From positions 51,645,762 through 51,709,761 of the forward strand of contig CM031604.1 of the NCBI GenBank assembly GCA_018398815.1: DNA of 64,000 nucleotides, read 5' to 3'. The notes under the pieces were generated by a model, which saw only the letters and a list, made by a program, of their open reading frames with translations, was not told the DNA's origin and made no database searches. The DNA comes from Conus ventricosus. Its lineage: Eukaryota > Mollusca > Gastropoda > Neogastropoda > Conidae. The translations under genes were made by a program, and so were the position numbers. Shown here in pieces: positions 1 to 11,800 of this stretch. The number at the start of each line of letters is the position of its first letter. The stretch's first letter is position 1.

Positions 1-3000
1 ACTGGAACGATGCCCCCCGGAAAAATTTTTTAAAAGGGCCCAAAAAAAAGATTTAAAATCAACCTCAGCCATTCTTTCATTCCCCTTTCATCGAGAAAAT
101 GATGACTATCGATTTTTTCCCCGGGCCTCCCAAAATTAATTGCCAGGGTGTTCGGGGGCGCCTCGCCTCCAAAAAACCCCAAAAAGGGATTTGATCGTTT
201 TCTAAAAAAAACCCCCAACAACACGGACATTTTGGGGACCCTGCCCCCCCCCCGGGGCCCCGACCCCAAGTGGCCGTCCGGGGGCAGTGACTTTCCCAGT
301 TTTTATGTAAACCCCGGGTTTCTGACTTCCCATCGGCTGCTGCGATTTTCCGAACCCCTTCCTTCACCCAAGAAAAAAAGAGGCCTTTTAACCCCTGGTG
401 AGGGGAGGCACCACCTTTTTCCCTTTTACGAGGAAAAACTTGTGTTTCCCTTCAGGGCCGGGCCCTTGCAAAAAGGGCGCCGGGGTCGTCTAAACCCCGG
501 GCCCCGACTCAGGAGCTTTTCCCGGAGTGGAGGGCCCTGCCACGGCCCGGGATTTTTTCCGGTGTTACCTTTGACTTGGAAGCTTTGGAAGAACGATTCG
601 GGGGTCAACGTGGATGTCTTCGAATACAGGGAAAGCGGTCCCCTCCTTCCCCAAAACCCTCTTTAACGCGGGTGCCAAAAAATCCTCCGACAAAATTTTC
701 CGTCCCCCAACAAACAAAAATCATTTTTTTCCCTCCCCAAGTAAATAAAGCGGCTCCCGCTTTCGGCTGTCCTAAATGGGGGAAAGCTGGGGAAAACAAG
801 AAGGGAAAGGCTTCGTCGTCCCGAACTGACTTGCAAAGGGGGACAACATAAAACCCCGGGTCTATCCCGGGGGAGTCTATCCCCCAACACCCCCCCTTAA
901 AAAATTTTGGGGGAAAAAGGCATCCTGGTGGTACTGTTTTTATTATTTCCTTAACGGGCCACTTTTCGTTTTGGGAAAGTAAATTTTGGGATCCCCCATA
1001 AACTTCCTCGGGCCCAAAAGAGGGGACGCAAAAAAAACCGGTCCGTAAAAAAACCCCGTCCCTTTGTCAGTCAGTGGGGTTTTCCAATTTTCCCCTCGGG
1101 CGAAAAAACCAGTCTGTTTTTTTTCTGAAGGGTTTCTCAAGTTCTCTTTAAAAAAATGGTGGATTAACTGGAAAAATTTTCCAAACCACGCTTAGGGCCT
1201 TCTCAGGGGAAGAATTTGCTCCGTTTTTGAAAAAACCGGGAAACCAAAAGGGAAGGGGAAAAGAGGGAAAAAAAGATCAAAAAGACCAGCCCTTTTCTGC
1301 CGCTGAATAAAAACGAAACTGATGTTATCCCCGGGAACTTCCGTGGGGGGTTTTTTAAACAGCCCCAAATATGACACGAATGCCTGAAGCCTTACTTCTT
1401 TGGGGTATTGCCACCCATTCGCCCCCAACATGAAGGTCGTGGGGGGAAAATGGTTTTGAGGTAAAACCCCAAACCGGGAAAGACTCAAACCCCTTTCGGG
1501 ATTTCGGGTAAAAAACCCAAAACGAGTAAAAATTTGTATCAGCACATCGAAGCTCTTTTTTTTGGGCCATCCACAATTTTTCTTGCCCCTGGTTTTTCTT
1601 CCGCCAATTTACCTCCCGTTTTTTGTTTGTAGGGGAAAAAAAGGTTTTTTCCCCTCCGGTTTTCACGTCACGGGACACTTTGGGAAAATGGATCATTTCC
1701 CCACCTCCGGGGGCCCTTTTCATTTTCTTTAAAAATGCGTCGAAAAGAAAGGAGGACTTGCCTATTGTAAACGGTTCGGACAGATCAAAAAAAGCCCCCC
1801 CGAAAGACTTTCTAACGGGGTAAAACCCCAAAAAAGGAGGGTCGCCCCCTTTTCCTAAAGCTCGGGAAAAAGGCAGCCCTGTTTTACCCAAACTTTAGGG
1901 GGGGGAAAATGCTAAAAAGCGCCTCGGCTTTCCCGGGGTCCCCCACACTGGTTTAACTTTTAAAAAACCTCCCCCCGAGAGTTTTTTTTTTCCTTGCTAA
2001 ATGAAGTCGTAAGGACTTCACATTTGGGCTTTCGTGAACAAAATGGTAGGGGGCCCCTCGATCATTTTTCATCGTATCTGAGAAAAACAAAACGTTCGTT
2101 CGGGGGGAAAAATCCTGAAAACCCGGGTTTAACGAACTTTGGAAAAAAAACGAGGGCCAATGCTTTGATCTCGGGGGCCTGTTTGCAAGACGGGCCCACA
2201 AATATCCACCCTCAAAAAAAAGGGAAAATCGCTTAGGGCCCGAAAAAACAAAAAAATACGGACAGCTGTCAAAGGAGAGTGGTTGGGGGGGTGAAAAAAA
2301 CGAGGGTTTCATTTGCAGCATAATTTTAAATAGTAAAGAACAACGTTTTTGGGAAACGCCGCATGTGTAGATGGATGGATGCGGAAAACAACACCCGTTA
2401 TCATTTTTACGGTTGTTTGTTTCCCGGTCAAAGACTGTCCCAAAACAAAGAACCCTTTCCATCAAAACCCCGTCAATGGAAAAACCCTTGGAAGACTGAA
2501 ACCCAAAAAAACCCAAGACAAACGGGAGACTATTTGGAAAAACGTCAAGGTCAATGTCATTGAAAAGGGGAGTGGTGGGAGCGGGAAAAAAAAAACCCCC
2601 TTGGCATTACAACGATTTCTGGGACGAGCATGCCCAAAACAACCCCAACCCGGGTTTTCCCAGGATTTAGGATGAAACGGAGGATGACATTTTCAAAGCC
2701 CTGGGGCAAGGAAAGCTCTTTGGACTTTTGCCGTGTTTACTTGAGGTTTCCCCAAAAATTTTTCGTGAACACTTTGCTGGAAACCCCCCATATTCCAAAA
2801 ACGCGGAAGGTTGGGGGCGAGACGGGCCTTTGGGGGTTTTGAAAAGCTACGCGGAACGCCGTCAAACTATTGGGTCCACCGAAAGGGCCCTCATCGGGAG
2901 TTTTCTTTGGCCAAAGGGTTTCCGACCACCCCCTTTTCCCGAGGTACCCCCTTTGCACGGACTGTATTTACCGAATTTCCAAAAAGTTGTCGAATACCCA

Positions 3001-4586
3001 AACCCCCAAACCGCTTTCCCAAAGGTTTTTTAAACGGTTTCCAAAGCTCGTCGTCAAGGGATCAAGTCCTTCCCAAAACCCCCCTGGCCCCGAAACTTTT
3101 AAGTTGCTTGGGGAAAATTGCGTAGGGGGAAAAAACCCTCCCAAAAACATCGCAAAGCATACCGGGCTTTTCCCACGTTGATGGGGAAAAAAGCGCAAAA
3201 AAATCAAACCCCGAACCTCTTTTTTTGAAAATGAAATCCGTTGACAGAAAACATGCACGGGGGTGGAACTTTGGGCCCCTCAAAAATTTTGTGGGGAAAT
3301 TTTCCCCCCCCACATCGGCAAAATTTTTGTTACCCGTCGCCAAGTTGGGGTGCCCCCAGTTTACTTACGATTGCTTGGACAAGGTTTTTTACCCCGCACA
3401 AAAATTTCCAGCTTGCGGGAAAAAAACCCCCGACCTTTTGAAAAAGGGCCCCCCGCACCCCCACCTTGGGGAAAAGGCCCGTCCGGCCCCCAAATCCGTC
3501 GAAAAATTCTATTTAAAATTTTCCCCGGGGGTTTTCCTTCCCCGGCCTGCGCCCGCAATCGTGAGTTTTGGGATGCCAGTATCCGGGAGAAAAGGTGCCC
3601 CTTTGGGGCTCCCCCCCTCCCTGTTGTAAGATCGTCCCAAAATTTGCCAAAAGCACCCCGGTCCCCTTTAAGAAAGGGAAAATTTGGGGGGACGGGATCG
3701 TGGCACGTGCTCCAAGGGCAACTTAAACTTTTGGAGCCCCGGTGCCCCCCCTCAGCTGCAAAGGGGCTAAAACAAACCCCGAAAGGCTCACCAAGCCCCC
3801 CTATCCCCGAAAGTGCTAAAACAAAAACCAACCCAAAGGAGGGGGGAAACACCCGGAGCTTTAGGACGGAAGGGAAAAAAACAGTCTACAAATTATCATC
3901 AGCGCGAGACGCCCTTTTTTTCTTTTACATCAAGAGCGAATTCAAAAAGGAGGGGAAACCCCCCTGAACCCCCCCTTTTATTTAAAAAATTTTTTTTTTT
4001 ATATGTAATGATTTGTGTTTTGGAAACCCCAAAAAAAAAATTTCCCAATGTTGCCCCGTTCAGCTAATCGATAGGGTTAAATTGTACAGGCTGGGCCCAA
4101 GCCCCGACAAAAAAAAAAAGGGAGCAATAAAAAAAAAAAGTATTTTCTATTTAATTTTTATCGTCAATCCCTCTTTAATTATAGATCTTTTTTTCTCTTA
4201 AGATGGGAAACGTACCTACTCTGCACCGAAACCCCTAAACCCCTTTAAGCCCCGCCTTTACGCTCCAGTTGCTTCAAACCCCCTTTTGGGCACCCGCCCT
4301 CCCCGCCTTTCCCCCTAATTTTTTTTGGGACGGTGGCGCCCCCAAACCAAAGCTCCCACACGTAGTCCCCGGGCACGACACCTTCCGGTCATTTCCCCCT
4401 GATGTCGCTTCCGGGTGATGTCACTTCGCATCTTTCCCGGGGGATGGGCCCTTCCGCCAGTCACTTCCCGTGACGTCTCCCTTCCCGGAAAATTCCCTCC
4501 GCCTCCCCAAGGGGGTCGTCCGACCCTGTATACTACTAACCCCGGGAAAGGGCGTGCGAGGCGGGCGGCCTCCTCCTTTAGTTCCT

Positions 4587-4588
<2 letters not shown>
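1..4588. other. Homopolymer-inflated low-quality sequence
   Basis: Nearly every short base run is stretched into AAAA, CCCC, GGGG or TTTT blocks, unlike any other part of the window. Open frames occur on both strands, but none gives a recognisable protein and they overlap freely. The last ~70 bases before the poly-C tract (about 4525-4588) align, with many small errors, to the last ~70 bases before the poly-C tract at 9061 (about 8995-9060). Both are followed by poly-C and then by the same duplicated sequence. I read this as a badly base-called assembly end rather than genuine genes. That only the last part is demonstrably homologous is a limit of what I can align by eye. Confidence 0.7.
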
Positions 4589-4678
<90 letters not shown>

Positions 4679-4708
4679 ACCCCCCCCCCCCCCCCCCGCC
4701 CCCCCCCC

Positions 4709-4743
<35 letters not shown>

Positions 4744-4744
4744 A

Positions 4745-4786
<42 letters not shown>

Positions 4787-4815
4787 AGCCCCCCCCCCCC
4801 CCCCCCCCCCCCCCC
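4589..4815. repeat. Interrupted poly-C tract (~225 bp)
   Basis: Almost pure C with a few A, G and AAAAA interruptions. It sits at the junction between the noisy left end and the clean duplicated block, at the same place as the 30-bp poly-C at 9061-9090. The length is probably unreliable. Confidence 0.9.
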
Positions 4816-6290
4816 ATTCTTTCAGTCTAAAAGCTACCAAAACATCAGGTCACGTGGCACATAGACGTTGCAGATCTGACCGCTTGACGTTGCACAGTCT
4901 CTTTGCCTCGCCGCCAGATTACAAATAAAAGCTGACAGGCTATAAAGTGACCCGAGCTAAACGAGTGGATCAGAATGCATGTCCAATGTAAAACAACAAA
5001 CGTTCTCAGAAAGCAAAAGCAGGCAACTGGGATTTTTTTCTCTCCAAAACTCCACGTCATTGTCTTTTCTTCACTGGGAGTAAAAAAAAATAAAAATAAA
5101 ATAAAGTGAGAGGAAGAGAGAGAAAAGAAAAAAGACAAACGTCAGATTTACCTAAAAAATTCTCTGCAAGTTTCTAGTGGTGAAAAATTATAGGAGTACC
5201 GACATGCCAGAGAATGTTTCAACAGAATAGTGTACAAATGTGACAGTAATCAAGAAATGACCCGTCTAGTTTCCTCAGTATCGGTATAAACATTCGGAGT
5301 ACGTAGAAGATTTTCCAACACAATATATACGCACAAAATATATAGTAAATAGATGCAGGAGTAGAATACTTCACATCTTGCCGGCTACTGTGTGTCTTAT
5401 GGATGCAGAATTCATGAAGTCAGCAACATTATTTGAACAATCATCGTGTAATCGTTCAAATTTACGGTAATCGTGTAACAGTCCATGTTACCAAATTCAA
5501 AAGTTTAAAAGTTGAGTAAAACTGATGCAGTCACACATTGTCACGAACTGTCAGTTGGTGAACATCATTGATCTAAGATCATCTGAGACCGAAAGAAACG
5601 CGTCCATGGGACTGCAGAGAAATACACTGAACCAGCCGCCGGGTGGTGCTGTGGTTTGCATCGTGGGGCAGGGGTGTTGGGTCCCACCGGCGGCATTATG
5701 TGTGGGAGAGTTTTCAGTCTCGGCAATGATTTCATATACCAAACATTGGCCCCAGTCGACTTCTACCCAGAAACGAGTGAAACGGCCTTAAACGGAAAGG
5801 CTGGAGCCACGCATTCTAGCTCCACGCCTTTCTTGAGACTGCTGCTCGCATTTTCCAATCAGCACTGCAGGATTCCGCAGTTGACGCTGGGTAATTTTTT
5901 TTTATAAGGAAGCCACGATTAAAGCCTCGTCATAGACTCCAGCTCAATGAAGTAAAAAAACACTATAGCATTACTCCATCCTCATTAAATGATAATTATG
6001 ATTGTAATTTTTTCCCCATTAATATGGGGGAAAATTCTGTGGCCCTTCATGCCCTGTTCTCATGGCGACCTCAATTTCAACTTCCTTGCCACATCCATGC
6101 GCATAGCAAGTTCGTGTCAAAATGGTCGGTATCGGCAAGCTTATGGAGACTACCGCGAAGTGGACGCAGAGCACTCTCTAGAAGGGAGCGAAGGAAGGGG
6201 GGGGGGGGGGCGAGGGGATTGTTCACGCCGAGTCAGAGACCGAGATTAAAGCAGTCAAATACGTAGACAGCTTAGCACGTGGTGTCCCGT
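4816..6290. repeat. Duplicated block, copy 1 (non-coding)
   Basis: Near-identical to 9091-10566, differing by scattered single-base changes and indels. No coding function is recognised. The short open frames (for example 5525-5791 and 5989-6249) recur in both copies but match nothing I know. The block ends at a run of exactly 100 N. Its last bases before the gap resemble the other copy's left flank joined directly to the sequence after the LTR retrotransposon, so this copy may be the allele without that insertion. Confidence 0.85.
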
Positions 6291-6390
6291 NNNNNNNNNN
6301 NNNNNNNNNNNNNNNNNNNNNNNNNNNNNNNNNNNNNNNNNNNNNNNNNNNNNNNNNNNNNNNNNNNNNNNNNNNNNNNNNNNNNNNNNN
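6291..6390. other. Assembly gap of 100 N
   Basis: Exactly 100 unknown bases, the conventional placeholder for a gap of unknown size. It lies between the two copies of the duplicated block. Confidence 0.99.
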
Positions 6391-7546
6391 ATTGGATACA
6401 CCATCACTTTACATTCGTTGTTCAGCGTTAGTGTCAAGTGCTAGCGCAGCGCACTTCTTTCTCGAAAACAAAAATCACCGAACGTCAACATGTAAAAGGA
6501 GAAACATTCTAAACAAGCATTTAACGTCACTCTATTTCTCTCCCATGATAAGAGATAAGGTGGCATAACAACAGGCGATATGCCCATTCGCGGGGAAGTG
6601 TCCAAAATTTCAGCGAATCGCATGCACACGCACGAGCGCGCTCACACACGCACGCACACTCGGCCTTTTTTGTGTTTGTTTTTGATTTTTAAAGAGACTG
6701 AATCAATCAGCCAAATGATAATTTTAAACATACTGGTCTCAAATCCATTTCCGTCAGTGTAAAATTCACCATCTTCGAGACAAAAAAAAGACAATATTAC
6801 CTGAGGCAAGAAAAAAAAAGATTTTCATCATGTTCCGTCTCTTTTTTTCCCCTGTGCACTGCAAATACTTTTGGGCCAACCTGCACCAGTGTTTGGGTGA
6901 TGAATCGCTTATGAAACACGAATTGGATTATCTAGAGAGCCAGAAGGGTACGCACACATCGCAATGACGCTTGGGAACAAAGAATGGTTTCTATCGTGAT
7001 TGGGCGACGAACAAAATATGATTCAAATAGAAATGGACTCAGCAAATTTCATGACCCTCCAAGAGGTCATTTCACTAATAAAAGAAAAAAATGCACGCTG
7101 GTAGTTACGGTGGGTCACCTGACAAAAGCATGGGGAAAATTCAACGGGAATGGGAACTTTGAACATGGCATGGGTGGGGAATATCAATGCTGTCTTCGAT
7201 TGCTTTGGTCTCTGGTGAATTTTGTGTTTGGCGCTTTTGAATTATTGAACATATGTGCTGTCGTCAAACTTGAGGCCTATAAGAATACTGGGGAATAACA
7301 ATGATCCCACTTTTGTCGTGTTACGTAGCCAGGCGAGAAACCACAAGTCGCCATCTCATAATACATGGTACCAGAATACGCGTACAGCTCACATCACAAC
7401 ACCTTGCCAAAATGTAGAAGGTACCGATTTCTTTGCGATATTTTTTGTTTTCCATTTCAGCAATCCAGTCCTGAAACAACAGATATTTCTTGATACACGC
7501 CCCCCTCTTACGTCCATAGCACCATCCGTTATGCCCCCCGCCCCCC

Positions 7547-7581
<35 letters not shown>

Positions 7582-7719
7582 ACATCTTTAACCACGATAA
7601 CCCACTGCAATCTTAATAAAATTGCTTACTTTGAGATGTCCCAAGTCAACACACGTCCCATTCAGCCACCGGAATATCCTACCAACGACATGCCTTATTA
7701 CATGCTGAAGCTTTAAAAT

Positions 7720-7755
<36 letters not shown>

Positions 7756-8159
7756 ACGTGTCTTACCATTTCATCACCTTGCTTCACAGTGTGGACGAGG
7801 TCATTCTCAAGAATATCTTTAAACCGAGGCCTTCGACCAGCGTGAACCTTGTCCGGAGATCCTCTGCATGGCGATTCGTTGACAGTCGTTTTTAACATCT
7901 GCAACATTGCAAACACACGTGAACATTACAGGCACTGCTTGAGCCATGTTGTGCAGCCCTCAACAATGCACTGTACCAAATGTACGTGTGGTGTTAAAAT
8001 GTGTCGGGCCGACTTCATCTGCACGCATGTCTTCACGTGGGGCACAGCAAATCAAGCAGCATTCAGAGTGCGTTTACGTGACCATCTCTGAAAACCAAGA
8101 CTGGTGATTTTAAATGAAAGTACCAGCAGAGGTCTGCTATCCTAATACAGTCGACTACA
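6391..8159. other. Non-coding interval with poly-C tracts
   Basis: No gene is recognised. It contains a short CA/CG-rich microsatellite near 6622-6660 and two poly-C tracts (about 7540-7580 and 7721-7753). The open frames at 6984-7298 and 7255-7716 have no recognisable domain, and the second simply reads through poly-C. Confidence 0.6.
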
Positions 8160-8690
8160 TGGGTCCTCCCAGGGTTGTCTCTACAGTAAAAAAAAAACAC
8201 AAGGGGTCCTACAGTCAAAAACACAAGGGGTTCTTCCAGGGTTGTCTCTGCAGTCAAAAACACAAGGGGTCCTTCCTAGGCTATCCTACAGTCAAAAACA
8301 CAAGGGGCTCTTCCAGGGTTGTCTCTGCAGTCAAAAACACAAGGGGTCCTTCCAGGGTTGTCTCTGCAGTCAAAAACACAAGGGTCCTTCCAGGATTGTC
8401 TCTGCAGTCAAAAAACACAAGGGGTCCTTCCAGGGTTGTCTCTGCAGTCAAAAACACAAGGGGTTCTTCCAGGGTTGTCTCTACTGTCAAAAAACACATG
8501 GGCTCCTTCCAGGGTTGTCCTTACTGTAAAAAAAAAAACATGGGGCCCTTTCACAGCTGTCATTAGTCTAAAACATGGAGCCCTTCGAGGGCTGGCATTG
8601 CAGTCAAAAACACATGGAGCCCTTCCAGGGCTGGATTTTACAGTAAAAAGGAAAAAAAAATGGGGCCCTTCCAGGGCTGGCATTACAGTA
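8160..8690. repeat. 39-bp minisatellite array
   Basis: Imperfect tandem copies of a ~39-bp unit containing CTTCCAGGGTTGTCTCTGCA and CAGTCAAAAACACAAGGGG. Because 39 is divisible by three, repetitive open frames appear on both strands (for example 8114-8566 plus and 8281-8499 minus). These are not evidence of a gene. Toward the right end the unit drifts to ACACATGG...CCCTTCCAGGGCTGG, which leads into the next array. Confidence 0.9.
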
Positions 8691-8960
8691 CACACACACA
8701 TACACATGGGGCCCTTCCAGGGCTGCATTACACTAAACACACACATACACATGGGGCCCTTCCAGGGCTGCATTACACTAAACACACACATACACATGGG
8801 GCCCTTCCAGGGGCTGCATTACACTAAACACACACATACACATGGGGCCCTTCCAGGGCTGCATTACACTAAACACACACATACACATGGGGCCCTTCCA
8901 GGGCTGCATTACACTAAACACACACATACACATGGGGCCCTTCCAGGGCTGGCATCGAGA
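8691..8960. repeat. 45-bp minisatellite array
   Basis: About six near-identical copies of a 45-bp unit with an internal CACACACATACACATGGGG and CCCTTCCAGGGCTGCATTAC. It is clearly derived from the neighbouring 39-bp unit, sharing CTTCCAGGG, but has gained a CA-rich stretch. Confidence 0.9.
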
Positions 8961-9060
8961 AGGTAACTACATAAAACTATTTACACACTCCTTAAACTGT
9001 TGACTACTTAAACCAGGTAAAGACGTGCTGAGAGCGTCAGGCATCCTCCTCAGTTCATCG

Positions 9061-9090
9061 CCCCCCCCCCCCCCCCCCCCCCCCCCCCCC
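9061..9090. repeat. Poly-C tract (30 bp)
   Basis: Pure C run immediately before the second copy of the duplicated block. It is equivalent in position to the tract at 4589-4815. Confidence 0.95.
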
Positions 9091-10566
9091 ATTCATTTCA
9101 GTCTTAAAAAGCTACCAAAACATCAGGTCACGTGGGCACATAGACGTTGCAGATCTGACCGCTTGACGTTGCACAGTCTCTTTGCCTCGCCGCCAGATTA
9201 CAAATAAAAGCTGACAGGCTATAAAGTGGACCCCGAGCTGAACAAGTGGATCAGAATGCATGTCCAATGTAAAACAAACATGTTCTCAGAAAGCAAGAGC
9301 AGGCAACTGGGATTTTTTTCTCTCCAAAACTCCACGTCATTGTCTTTTCTTCACTGGGAGTAAAAAAAAATAAATAAAAAAAGAGAGGAAGAGAGAGAAA
9401 AGAAAAAAGACAAACGTCAGATTTACCTCAAAAATTCTCTGCAAGTTTCTAGTGGTCAAAAATTATAGGAGTACCGACATGCCAGAGAATGTTTCAACAG
9501 AATAGTGTACAAATGTGACAGTAATCAAAGAAATGACCCGTCTAGTTCCTCAGTATCGGTATCAAACATTCGGAGTACGTAGAAGATTTTCCAACACAAT
9601 ATATACGCACAAAATATATAGTAAATAGATGCAGGAGTAGAATACTTCACATCTTGCCGGCTACTGTGTGTCTTATGGATGCAGAATTCATGAAGTCAGC
9701 AACATTATTTAAACAATCATCGTGTAATCGTTCAAATTTACGGTAATCGTGTAACAGTCCAATGTTACCAAATTCAAAAGTTTAAAAGTTTAGTAAAACT
9801 GATGCAGTCACACATTGTCACGAACTGTCAGTTGGTGAACATCATTGATCTAAGATCATCTGAGACCGAAAGAAACGCGTCCATGGGACTGCAGAGAAAT
9901 ACACTGAACAAGCCGCCGGGTGGTGCTGTGGTTTGCATCGTGGGGCAGGGGTGTTGGGTCCCACCGGCGGCATTTTGTGTGGGAGAGTTTCAGTCTCGGC
10001 AATGATTTCATATACCAATCATTGGCCCCAGTCGACTTCTACCCAGAAACGAGTGAAACGGCCTTAAACGGAAAGGCTGGAGCCACGCATTCTAGCTCCA
10101 CGCCTTTCTTGAGACTGCTGCTCGCATTTTCCAATCAGCACTGCAGGATTCCGCAGTTGACGCTGGGTAATTTTTTTTATAAGGAAGCCACGATTAAAGC
10201 CTCGTCATAGAGACTCCAGCTCAATGAAGTATAAAACACTATAGCATTACTCCATCCTCATTAAATGAAAATTATGATTGTAATTTTTTCCCCATTAATA
10301 TGGGGGAAAATTCTGTGGCCCTTCATACCCTGTTCTCATGGCGACCTCAATTTCAACTTCCTTGCCACATCCATGCGCATAGCAAGTTCGTGTCAAAATG
10401 GTCGGTATCGGCAAGCTTATGGAGACTACCGCGAAGTGGACGCAGAAGCACTCTCTAGAAGGGGAGCGAAGGAAGGAAGGGGGGGGGGGGGGGAGACGAG
10501 GGGGATTGTTCACGCCGAGTCAGAGACCGAGGATTAAAGCAGTCAAATACGTAGACAGCTTAGCAC
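9091..10566. repeat. Duplicated block, copy 2 (non-coding)
   Basis: Second copy of 4816-6290. It runs into the target-site duplication of the LTR retrotransposon at 10567. No coding sequence is recognised. Confidence 0.85.
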
Positions 10567-10571
10567 GTGTT

Positions 10572-10765
10572 TGTTGTGTTCATGCTTCTCATACGAGATT
10601 TGTTAAGAAGTCAAGATGGTTCTGTTTTCCCATAATCCTTTGGGTAAGAGCGGGGTCGCCATGATGTTCAGTTGATGAGTACGAAGTAAAATATATACCC
10701 TCCATACAGTGTTTTGTTGCTGTGGACGAGCTCTACAGGCGTACATATGACACACATACACAACA
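10572..10765 (+). repeat. 5' LTR of the Mag-like element
   Basis: Begins TGTTGTGTTCATG and ends CATACACAACA. It differs from the 3' LTR by a few substitutions, two 1-bp indels and one block where CAAGATG reads CATCTTG in the other LTR (an exact 7-bp reverse complement). The sequence AAAATATATAC near 10688 could be a TATA-type element. Confidence 0.95.
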
Positions 10766-10767
10766 TT

Positions 10768-10780
10768 TGGCGACGAGGAT
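10768..10780 (+). promoter_or_regulatory. tRNA-Ser primer binding site
   Basis: TGGCGACGAGGAT lies two bases after the 5' LTR. It is the exact complement of the 3' end (…ATCCTCGTCG plus CCA) of animal tRNA-Ser(GCT), as I recall that tRNA. This fixes the element's orientation and LTR boundary. Confidence 0.85.
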
Positions 10781-10879
10781 AACTCATGGACTTCTCGCGG
10801 ACAAAGCGAAGTTAACATTCAGGTGATATTTGATTTACGTTAAGGCTCCAGCCTACAGTACAGCAGTTCGTAGAACGAC

Positions 10880-11800
10880 ATGGCTACCAGTTTACCGAAC
10901 TTTGAAAAATTTCCTGTTCACACAGAGGAGAGTAGTACCGGCATTCGATGGAAAACATGGATTATGAAATTAGAAAATTTATTCTGTGCTTTAGACATAC
11001 AGACCGATGCCAGAAAGAAGGCATTGTTATTACATTATGGGGGTGATGGATTTTTGAAATTTACGAATCTATGACAGATGGACAAAAGGGAATTGGTGCT
11101 GTAACCGAAGGCGATGCCCCAACTCCAAATTAATATGTAGTCCTCAAAAAATCATTCACTGACTATTTCACTCCAAAACAGAACACAGCTTACGAAACTT
11201 TTAAGTTCCGTCAAGCAAAGCAACAGGATGGTGAGTCCATTGATAGCTTCTACACACGTCTCCGAAGTCTCGCATCGCTATGTGACTTCATGAAATAGAT
11301 AAAGAGATCCTAGCGCAGATTATTCAGGGTTGCACTTCTACCGTGTGCGGCGGAAGGCACTGAAGGACAATATGAATCTGAAAGCTGTACTTGATGAGGC
11401 CAAAGCCCTCGAACTTTCTGACTCCAGAGCAGCAGAGATCGAAAGAGTGTGTGACAGTTTCAATACTGTTTCAGTGAATGCTGTGGCAAAGCGAGGTGGT
11501 TTCAGACAAAGTGGTGATGACCGTGGTGGTCATGGCTCTGGTGGAAGTCACAGTACCAATTACAGCAGTGGTCCTCGAAGCAGCGGTGGTTTTCGTGCTC
11601 GTGGTGGTGTGCTTTCCAGAGGTGGACGAGGTGGCCGGCTACACCGTGGTTCTTCACACAGTGGTGGTGGCCCATCGTCTGTGTCCCGCTGTCGCTACTG
11701 TGGATACGATCTTCCCCACTACAACTCCTGTCCAGCCAAGGGGAAGGAGTGCAAAAAGTGTTTCAAGATTGGACACTTTGCCAGGGTATGTGAGTCGTCT
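10880..11800 (+). pseudogene. gag of Mag-like element (broken)
   Basis: Starts at ATG 10880 (MATSLPNFEKFPVH). The frame stops at 11074, and gag-like coding (FTDYFTPKQNTAYETF, FRQAKQQDGESIDSFYTRLR) continues in another frame with further stops before 11330. From 11330 the frame covers the gag C-terminus, a Gly/Ser/Arg-rich linker and a CCHC zinc knuckle (CKKCFKIGHFARVC, about 11750-11800) that binds the RNA genome. At least two disabling changes are seen. Confidence 0.85.

Noticed and set aside
148..3967. Many open frames up to 234 codons on both strands
   Set aside because: They lie in homopolymer-inflated sequence, overlap on both strands and have no family motifs.
4315..4928. Long poly-Pro and poly-Gly frames
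   Set aside because: They are translations of the poly-C tract.
8114..8966. Repetitive proteins of 150-215 residues
   Set aside because: They are products of a minisatellite whose unit length is divisible by three; no start, splice or promoter evidence.
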